Positions 34,380-41,700 of a DNA stretch of 64,000 nucleotides are shown piece by piece. Both the position numbers and the translations under genes were made by a program. Positions within the stretch are counted from its first letter, which is position 1. Each line of letters opens with the position of its first letter. The stretch is from Euryarchaeota archaeon UBA103 (lineage in GTDB: Archaea > Thermoplasmatota > Poseidoniia > Poseidoniales > Thalassarchaeaceae): positions 98,370-162,369 of the forward strand of contig DAYH01000031.1 of assembly GCA_002506825.1 (NCBI GenBank), read 5' to 3'. The notes under the pieces are model-generated. The model ran no database searches and was not told where the DNA came from. It saw only the letters and a list, made by a program, of their open reading frames with translations.

Positions 34380-34964
34380 ATGATTGACTTTGAGGGACGG
34401 GCAATGCATGTTTCCGCGTCACCCGGAGCGGGCAAAACGACTCTTTGTCTTGGCATCGCATCTGATATAATACTCAATGGCGGAAGGGTAATCTGGGCCT
34501 GCAGAAATATTCCTGATGCAGATAGATTCAGAGAAATTCTCTATAAAATTGATCAATCCGGACTTGGAAGAATTTCGATTTTAAATTTCTCGTCAAGCCT
34601 AGCGGGAGAATTAGATATCATAATCAAAAAGGCAGGGGACTTTGGAAGAAGGGATATTGTGATTGTGGACGATTGGTGCGAAAATCACGGCAGGGCAAAG
34701 AAGCAGGACGTCTCGGCTGCAAAGAAGCTGTCGATGTTAATCCAGAGTACAAATATCATAATTACCTCCTCTTCATACGAAGATGCTTCGGGGTCTTCTG
34801 ACAATGTTTGGCTGACGAGGGGAGGCAGTAGTATCAAAGATTCATATGTGACGGTTTTGCTGCTTAAGCATCATATTAAGCAGGGATTAAGGAGTATTTC
34901 ATGGGAGGGCAATGAGAAGCTAGCCAGGATGACTTCTAAGGGGCTTGAGGAAATAGTTAGTTGA
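34380..34964 (+). CDS. RecA-superfamily P-loop ATPase
   Basis: A 194-residue protein with Walker A SPGAGKTT (near residue 15) and Walker B DIVIVDDW, arranged like a minimal RecA/RadB/KaiC-type core. The final Walker B residues and the late strand (VTVLLLKHHIKQGLRS) resemble RadB-like proteins. RadB is a recombinase regulator, so that is one possible identity. No N-terminal HhH or zinc-finger domain is present, as in full RadA. The ATG is at 34380, with an alternative TTG two codons earlier. It overlaps the small membrane protein at 34957 tail to tail by eight bases. Confidence 0.7.
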   Translation: MIDFEGRAMHVSASPGAGKTTLCLGIASDIILNGGRVIWACRNIPDADRFREILYKIDQSGLGRISILNFSSSLAGELDIIIKKAGDFGRRDIVIVDDWCENHGRAKKQDVSAAKKLSMLIQSTNIIITSSSYEDASGSSDNVWLTRGGSSIKDSYVTVLLLKHHIKQGLRSISWEGNEKLARMTSKGLEEIVS

Positions 34965-35157
34965 GCTTAGAGATTAGTTCTTCCATCTCTGATATGGCCT
35001 CATCTGATGGAAGGTAGAGTTCCTCCGGGGATCTGGCTAATCCTGAATATTTGGGCTTCTCAATTTTAGAATATGATGTGATATTACGAACTAAGAAATA
35101 TAGTAGAATAATTGCAGTTGCTATGAGGACCGTCTGGATTACTACTTCAGTGTCCAT
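34957..35157 (-). CDS. Small single-span membrane protein
   Basis: Unrecognised 66-residue protein: one N-terminal membrane helix (VLIATAIILLYFLV), then a soluble tail with PEELYLPSDEAISEMEEL. The ATG is at 35155-35157. It sits between the RecA-like gene and tiaS and could be the last gene of the leftward gmhA-gmhB-tiaS unit. Confidence 0.45.
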   Translation of the reverse strand: MDTEVVIQTVLIATAIILLYFLVRNITSYSKIEKPKYSGLARSPEELYLPSDEAISEMEELISKLN

Positions 35158-35191
35158 GTCTGTCTGACAATAATATCAGATAAATACCCAC

Positions 35192-36445
35192 CTAAGCTGG
35201 AATACCATGTTCCAATGGCATTGAAAGATGCCTTCTTTGAGATGGGGGCGGCTGAGTCCAACCGTCGAAGGTAATAGTGACATCGGGCGACCATTCTTCC
35301 GAAAGCCAATATTTTGGGGTTTTTCTCTTACATTTATCGCATGAGAGATCTTGATTTCTCCCCTTACTTCTCATAGTCTTCCCACAACATGTCGGCCTAG
35401 AAGTGATTCTAGGGGACGCTGAGACTATCTTCAATTTTTCAAGGTGAATTGATTCGTCTGGCGACCTAAGGCCCATCCAAGAAACTAAATCGCCTGGAGA
35501 GAGTTGTCTAAGGAGTCTATTTACAGGCCCTCCTTCACTGAAGGCAACCAGGGTCTCCCCGGACCCTTCTGAAATTACCCTTAGGCTGGCGTGGGCCCCC
35601 TTTGTCACACTAGGTTCAGAAATTACTGTGCCTCTTGATGGTCCGGAAAGGTGATCGTCGGAGAGTTGGTTGGACAAGTGGGACGCCCATAAATCACACT
35701 TCTCATTAGAGGCAATATCTTGCAACCATGAATGAGCAGCTTCGATTGCTTCTTGATTCGCTCCCCGTATGCCGTAAAGCACTGGACAAGGAGTCCTAGG
35801 AGCGATAATTCCCTTATCGACAGTTGGATCTCTATTCAGGAATGTGTCAGGGAATAATTCAGACAGCTTCATCACAGAGTTCTTGGAAACTATTCTTTTT
35901 GAGCCGATTAGTTCTGTCTTTCTCCATGCGACGAGCTCCCATGAGTGATTTCTTGGAGGTCTCCAAGAGATCGCAGCACTTGCCCCTATAATTCCCCATT
36001 TGTTGGGATGAGATAGTACTGTGATTCCAGAGGCTGTTACTTCTTCTTCTCTGTGTTCGAGTCTAACTTGGCCCCTGACTGCTTCCCAATACCATTTCTC
36101 AGGCACCTTTCCGAAAGAAATCAAGAGAGCGGGAGATGGTGAGTTTTGATCATCGGGAAGATTGGAAATGTCTGACATAAGCTCGTCGAACCATGCGGAG
36201 CATGTGAACATGAACTCCTCTTTTGAGGTGCTGGGAATATCTAATCTAGCCGATAAAGCGCCATTGCCCCTAGTTCTCCTCGCTGCGTATGGCCAGAGAC
36301 GTACGAGCATTCTTTCTCGGACAATAACTCCTTCGATTTTTGATAGCTCCTTCAGCAACGAGTCGAATGAATAAGTTGTGCATCCTGAATCTGGGTGATC
36401 GGTGTCATCTAGGCCTATTCTGACGACCATGGATTCTTTTTTCAT
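35192..36445 (-). CDS. tiaS: tRNA(Ile2) agmatinylcytidine synthetase
   Basis: TiaS attaches agmatine to C34 of tRNA(Ile) so that AUA is read, an archaeal replacement for bacterial TilS. The N-terminus is VVRIGLDDTDHPDSGCTTYS with the catalytic Asp pair. Then come RRTRGNGALSARL, GIIGASAAISW, the RTPCPVLYGIRG block, an OB-fold region, and a C-terminal zinc ribbon (CCGKTM ... CDKC). Length is 417 residues. ATG 36445 overlaps the gmhB stop in ATGA; ATG 36430 is the alternative closer to the usual family start. Confidence 0.95.
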   Translation of the reverse strand: MKKESMVVRIGLDDTDHPDSGCTTYSFDSLLKELSKIEGVIVRERMLVRLWPYAARRTRGNGALSARLDIPSTSKEEFMFTCSAWFDELMSDISNLPDDQNSPSPALLISFGKVPEKWYWEAVRGQVRLEHREEEVTASGITVLSHPNKWGIIGASAAISWRPPRNHSWELVAWRKTELIGSKRIVSKNSVMKLSELFPDTFLNRDPTVDKGIIAPRTPCPVLYGIRGANQEAIEAAHSWLQDIASNEKCDLWASHLSNQLSDDHLSGPSRGTVISEPSVTKGAHASLRVISEGSGETLVAFSEGGPVNRLLRQLSPGDLVSWMGLRSPDESIHLEKLKIVSASPRITSRPTCCGKTMRSKGRNQDLSCDKCKRKTPKYWLSEEWSPDVTITFDGWTQPPPSQRRHLSMPLEHGIPA

Positions 36446-37098
36446 TTTCTACTCACCAGTATTTCAGTGATTACATCACTCAATCCCTTATCTGGATGAC
36501 ATCTAAATCCCCTAACGCCGTGGGATTTTGCGGCTTCCATGTCTACGTTCCTGTCGCCGACCATGACAGAGGATGATTCGGAGGGACGGGGATTCCAATC
36601 TTCTCCAAATTTTATGTCTCCCTCGGCTAGTATAATTCCCGATTCAGCGGCATCAATTATCTGTCTGCCCGCTTCAAGCATACCTGGATTGGGCTTCCTA
36701 GCCCATGAGTTGTGCCATGGTGCGTAGGGGCTATGTAAGGTCAAATCTAGGATAGCATCATTATCTGCTGATGATATCTCTGAGCGTACCCTGTCATGTA
36801 TTAGAGCGAGATTGTCCCTAGTCCAGATTCCCCTGCCTACGGGAGACTGGTTTGTGACAATACATATCCTAAATCCTTGTCTTCTCAGATCTCCGATTGC
36901 CTTGGGCGCCCCATTTAGCACTTCGACCTCGTCTGGAGAGTTGACGTAGTCTTCAAACCCCCTGATTATGACTCCGTCCCTGTCCAGATATGCTATCTTA
37001 CCTTGCCAATCCCCTTTTATCGGCAATGGTTGCAATTTTAATGGAGAGTGCAGACTTTCCCTATCCCTCATCGGTGGGAACATATTATCACTACTCAC
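36442..37098 (-). CDS. gmhB: HAD phosphatase, GmhB-type (heptose bisphosphate phosphatase)
   Basis: HAD-superfamily enzyme of the GmhB/HisB-N subclass, which removes the C7 phosphate of heptose 1,7-bisphosphate. The nucleophile motif is LDRDGVII (Asp and Asp+2), with motif II VTNQSPVGRG, the ARKPNPGML Lys motif, and MVGDRNVDMEAA as motif IV. The zinc-loop cysteines of E. coli GmhB are not evident in DLTLHSPYAPWHNSWARKP, so the metal loop may be reduced. Length is 218 residues. It overlaps the gmhA stop by eight bases. Histidinol-phosphate phosphatase is the main alternative, but pairing with GmhA favours heptose synthesis. Confidence 0.82.
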   Translation of the reverse strand: MSSDNMFPPMRDRESLHSPLKLQPLPIKGDWQGKIAYLDRDGVIIRGFEDYVNSPDEVEVLNGAPKAIGDLRRQGFRICIVTNQSPVGRGIWTRDNLALIHDRVRSEISSADNDAILDLTLHSPYAPWHNSWARKPNPGMLEAGRQIIDAAESGIILAEGDIKFGEDWNPRPSESSSVMVGDRNVDMEAAKSHGVRGFRCHPDKGLSDVITEILVSRK

Positions 37099-37657
37099 GG
37101 TTTGATTTTACGGCCTCTTTGATGATATGGTTAATCACCAATTGAACGTCCTCGATTCTTTCCATTGAAGTACTGGGAACTACAATAGCCAAATCTACTA
37201 AATTTACTATTTTTCCCCCTCCCATTCCATTATAGTTACCAGTAATTGCTACAGTTGTACACCCGACTTCTCTGGCATAGGCTACACCGTTGATTACATT
37301 CTCAGAATTTCCTGAGCCGGAATATGCTATGAGTAAATCGCCACTCTCCGCGAATGTAGAAAGCTGTCCTACGAATACTTGTGAATAGCCCTCATCGTTT
37401 GCCCATGCAGAGAAAGAAGACGTATTGTCAGTGTGGGACATGGTCTTCAGACCCAGTTCCTTCGACCAATCACCGGCACTATGAGAAGGAGTGGCGGCGC
37501 TTCCTCCGTTTCCTATGAAATGAACTGTTGCTCCTTCATTGGAAGCCTTCAATACCATCGAATAAAGCTTCGAAATATCTGCAATTGGCAAATTTTCCAG
37601 AGTCTTCTTCAGATCGTCCAGATAGTTGTTTGTAAACTCGGCGAAGTCGCTAGCCAT
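37091..37657 (-). CDS. gmhA: Sedoheptulose 7-phosphate isomerase
   Basis: SIS-domain isomerase that makes D-glycero-D-manno-heptose 7-phosphate, the entry to nucleotide-activated heptoses. It shows HFIGNGGSAATPSHSAGDWSKEL (core GNGGSAATPSH), IAYSGSGNSENVI and the C-terminal VQLVINHIIKEAV helix. Length is 188 residues. It heads the gmhA-gmhB-tiaS leftward unit. The kinase or adenylyltransferase partners (HldE or equivalents) are not in the window. In archaea the heptose would presumably serve surface glycans. Confidence 0.88.
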   Translation of the reverse strand: MASDFAEFTNNYLDDLKKTLENLPIADISKLYSMVLKASNEGATVHFIGNGGSAATPSHSAGDWSKELGLKTMSHTDNTSSFSAWANDEGYSQVFVGQLSTFAESGDLLIAYSGSGNSENVINGVAYAREVGCTTVAITGNYNGMGGGKIVNLVDLAIVVPSTSMERIEDVQLVINHIIKEAVKSNRE

Positions 37658-37684
37658 GTGATTACCCGGCTATCGGTTGAGGGC

Positions 37685-37695
37685 ATCATATTTAC
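37685..37695 (+). promoter_or_regulatory. Candidate TATA box for the archaeosortase gene
   Basis: ATCATATTTA lies about 28 bases upstream of the archaeosortase ATG (37718), which would place the transcript start at or next to the start codon. Position-based inference. Confidence 0.3.
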
Positions 37696-37717
37696 GGGTT
37701 GATGGCTCGTTAACACC

Positions 37718-38704
37718 ATGGAAGACCCAATCGTGGCCTTAGTGGGTGGCTTCGCGGGCGCTGTGGGAGTGCCAGAATTCTCGCTCTGGCTATCTTTCTG
37801 CTGGGTTGGCGCATTATCCCTTGGATTCTCGTTCCATCGGGGAGATTCCTCCCTAGCTGCTTACTCTGCGGCGCTTGGATGGTCGTTACTTGGGCTATTT
37901 TTCTACATGCAATCAGGGTACTTCGTAGAGATCGAGGATCCGTTACTAGTCCTGATGACGGCTGGGGCGCTTCCAGCTGGCATCGCACTAGGGATATGGG
38001 AGGTAAAGAACTGGGAGCTTGAGAACGAGTCCCTAATATGGCTCAGAGGAGCGGTAGCTTGGTCGGTGATTCCATACTATGCTGTTTACAGCATACCCGT
38101 TCTGAATATGCAGTTTGTAGAGATGACCGCGCATAGTACGGAGTGGTTATTGGAATTCTGTGGCTTGGGGTCGTTTGAAGTTGGGGAAATAATGGTTGAT
38201 CTGCCTGGGGGGGTGGTCGCGGCTTCCCAATGGGAGGGTAGCAGATATTTTCTGACAGAACCTCTTGGTGACAAGGGATTTTTTGCCCCCTTCAATTACT
38301 CGGATGGGACTCCAGTAAGTGTTAGTTTCATACTGGCGTGCTCAGCTTTGCAATCAATGATTATATTTGTAGGAGCGATTGTAGCACTGAGAGGGGTTTC
38401 TTGGAGGCGTAAGACCAGAGGGCTACTGATTGCATTGCCTACAATACATGTACTCAATGTATTCAGAAATGCCGGAATTGTGTGGCTTAGTGATACTTAT
38501 TCAAGCTGGTCGCTATTTCCCGGATCTGATATCGATATGTTTGATTTCACGCATAGTTATGTTGCCAAGGCGGCTAGTCTGTTCGCAATGTTCCTACTGG
38601 CTACAGCACTTTTCGATCTTCTCCCTGAGTTGCATCGGCACATTGTAAGAATCTCTAAGCCGGTTACCAAGATATTCACCAAAACTAGCACTGGGTCATC
38701 TTGA
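37718..38704 (+). CDS. artA: Archaeosortase (PGF-CTERM sorting peptidase)
   Basis: Integral membrane cysteine peptidase of the exosortase/archaeosortase family, which removes C-terminal PGF-CTERM signals and allows lipid attachment of surface proteins. The catalytic triad is visible: Cys208 in ILACSALQSM, Arg250 in HVLNVFRNAGIV, and His279 in FDFTHSYVAKA. About eight hydrophobic segments occur. At 328 residues the length fits ArtA. The giant protein encoded at 58145-64000 ends in a matching PGF-CTERM signal. The 3' end overlaps the lhr gene tail to tail by nine bases. Confidence 0.9.
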   Translation: MEDPIVALVGGFAGAVGVPEFSLWLSFCWVGALSLGFSFHRGDSSLAAYSAALGWSLLGLFFYMQSGYFVEIEDPLLVLMTAGALPAGIALGIWEVKNWELENESLIWLRGAVAWSVIPYYAVYSIPVLNMQFVEMTAHSTEWLLEFCGLGSFEVGEIMVDLPGGVVAASQWEGSRYFLTEPLGDKGFFAPFNYSDGTPVSVSFILACSALQSMIIFVGAIVALRGVSWRRKTRGLLIALPTIHVLNVFRNAGIVWLSDTYSSWSLFPGSDIDMFDFTHSYVAKAASLFAMFLLATALFDLLPELHRHIVRISKPVTKIFTKTSTGSS

Positions 38705-41700
38705 TCTTAATTTCTCATACAGATCGCCAGTCAGGGGCATTTGATGCTCCCATGCAAATTCCTTCATTACTCTGAGGGCCTCCTTCTCGAGCTCTGAATC
38801 GCCTACGAAGTCCGTAACATCAATTGTAGAGTTTCTAGTATTAGCCTTGAACGCAGCTATGGGCTCTTCCTTGTGGAAAACTAGGTATGCTGAGCCAAAT
38901 CCAAATCTTTCCCTGAGAATTCCTCCAAAGTAGTGAATCAGCGGATCCGAAGGTGGTATTACCAAATCCCTGGTTTTTGGAATTGCTTTGGAATCTAATA
39001 TTTCCTTCCTTCCCCAGCTAATATCTTGCTGATCATCCACGAGGAATCCTTTGATCAGCGTCTCATCCTCTTCGAATTCATGAAGAACGTCACTAATCTC
39101 TTCGGGAGAGAATGGCGTACCTGCTAGCCTCTCCAGTTGCTTCATCGAAATTACCGGGTATTCCTCCACTAGTTCCCTTAGGTATTGCCTTTTTATGGAC
39201 CATAAATCGGAACTCTTGAGCGCCTCGACAGTCTTGAATCCTCCTCTGTAGTCTTGGACTAGATGACCACTTCTAACTAGGGGCGAGATAAGCTTTCTGA
39301 ATTCGGCTCTCCGCATGGCTAGCCTCTCCATGAACACTGAGGGGTCGTTGTGGTTCCTGAAGAATTCCAAGACGCCGAAGTCATCTTCATTTGCAGGGGC
39401 GTTTCTGATTGCAAGAAGCCTTTGGAAGTGTGGTAGTCTGGCCCATACTTGGTGCCCCCTCAGATTAGTACCCTGGTGGAGTTGTTCTGTCGCTGCCATT
39501 GACTGTAGATCAACTCTGAACATTTCACATCGGCCTCTCAGTGCGAAGTCGTCCCTCAGCTCATCAATCTCCTTCAGAGCATAGGTCTCGTTCTCCCATC
39601 TGCTTATTTGATGTATGTTATGTGTATGGAATAGAAGTCTGTTAACCTCATTTCTCGGTCTTGGCTCTACGATTCCTCCTCGAATATATCTCTCTCCGTC
39701 TCCCATCGATATGAAGCCGAGCTCTGATAGGATTCCTTGGATATTATCGTCACAGTCGTGAACGGGAACGCCATTGAAAGAGTGCATTACAGATACGTCT
39801 ACTAATCTGTCACGATAGTTATCCAGAAGCTCGTTGAATGTCTCCTTGAACTCATCCAAGTACGAATGAGGGATATTCACATCCTTAATCTCCAGATAGT
39901 CATTGACTACGAACATCAGGATTCTGCCAATTGGGTCTACTCCTTTGAAGACGGGATGGTACCAACCCTGTTTCAGTATCATCCTTACTTCTTGGATGAA
40001 TCGACTGCAAAATGGATCAGATTGTGCTAGAATACGCATCTTCCTGTCCTCGGATAGCGGAGAGAGTAGCTTCTCCGCGTCCCCATGGGACGAGTAGTAA
40101 TCAGTAGGGTCCGGTTGAAGAGCCACGACCCTGCAGATTGTACCTTCAGTTTCCAATTCCCTAAGAACCTCGGCTAGTTCTTCCACGGGCCTACTGACGA
40201 AGAATCTGAGCGTATGCAGTCTAACTGGCCCTATTTTTGATATTAATTGAGCCAGGGCTTCTGGGAAGTCAAGTGGTTTGACAACACCATGAATTCTCCT
40301 GAAGAGGGCTATTGACCTCTTTCTATTGGGGACATCCAAGTACTGCTTGGCGACGACTAGTTGGCGCTCTAAGTTGGAAATCGCCCTCTTGATGCTCTTC
40401 TGAATGTGTTGATTTTCCTTGCCTCTCGGATATTCTGAAAGAAGTTCCGTCCTTGTTATTCCTTCTTCGGGTATTTTCTCCAGTATTTCTTCTTCTAGGG
40501 AACCAATCCAAGGCTCTGAACGAAGTCCCAGAAGCATTGGTATCTGATCAAGAGTTGTGTACCCGACTCGGTTATGGAGTAGTCTGCCATTATAGACGTC
40601 TGAGTCATGTTTGAAGTCCTTCCAATCTCTGAATCTGAAGTTCTTGACTCTGTGAAGTAGTTCATCCCGTCTCTGAATCAGGGCTAGTGATTTGATCGCC
40701 TCAGAAGGTTCTGAGAACTCCGTGAAGGATTTCTGAAGAAGAAGTGTCTGAAGTGTACGATAGTCCACTACCTCGACACTGCCCCCTGTTATTCGGTATT
40801 CGTCGACCCTGAGAATAAACTCCCCCTCGTCTGTTTGAGTGAAGAAACCTATCGAGACTAAGTTCCTCATCTCTAATTCCTGAAGAACTGATTCTACTTG
40901 ACCGAGAGGGAAAGGTAGTCTATCGCTGAGTTGATCCAGGGTCTGGGGGCCTTCGGAGCCAAGCATGTCCAGTAGCTTCAGTCTGAGACAGTCCAATGGG
41001 TCTGAAAGACTCGAAGAAACCCACTTTTCAGGGGTTGCCCCAGTGAAGCCCTCCGCAATCTCATAGTTCAAACCTCCAGTATACAGGGCGCGTAGATCTT
41101 CCATCTCTGACGCTCCGGCAACAGCAAGACAGCCAAGAGTCCCATGAACTCCTGCCATCCTCATAGAGAACCACTTATCGTCGATTTGCTCGTGATTTGT
41201 ATTCCTGACCTTGGTAATTAATCCCCTTTCAGCTAATTCATGTACCCATTCCCTAATCACTGGGATATCTATTTCGCTCAGTTTAGAGTTGTAGAGCGGA
41301 TTAGTGAGGCCGCGCTCTAGGCCTCCTCCCATGTCCATCAGTCTGAGGAGATCAATAGCATTCTTTGGAGTAGCTACCTTTGACTGATAGTATTCAGATA
41401 TCATCTGCTTGTCGAGATCGGTGGCTAGTGACCTGGCCCCCAATAGGCGTCTGAGAATCTCCGGATCTACGTCTTTGATTAGGTAAGCTCTAGTTCTGAG
41501 ACTGAGAAGATCTTCGAATGCAGACATGAATAGGGTCATTCCGAGAGGCGAGGGCATTTTCACTCGCCTGTGTACAATTCTGACATCCTCGCTATCCATC
41601 CTAGAAATGAAGTTACGTAATTGCTCCATATCCAAATCGCCATTGAGAATCTCACTCATCGCCTCTCTAATTATCACTGAACCATCCATTTGACGATGCT

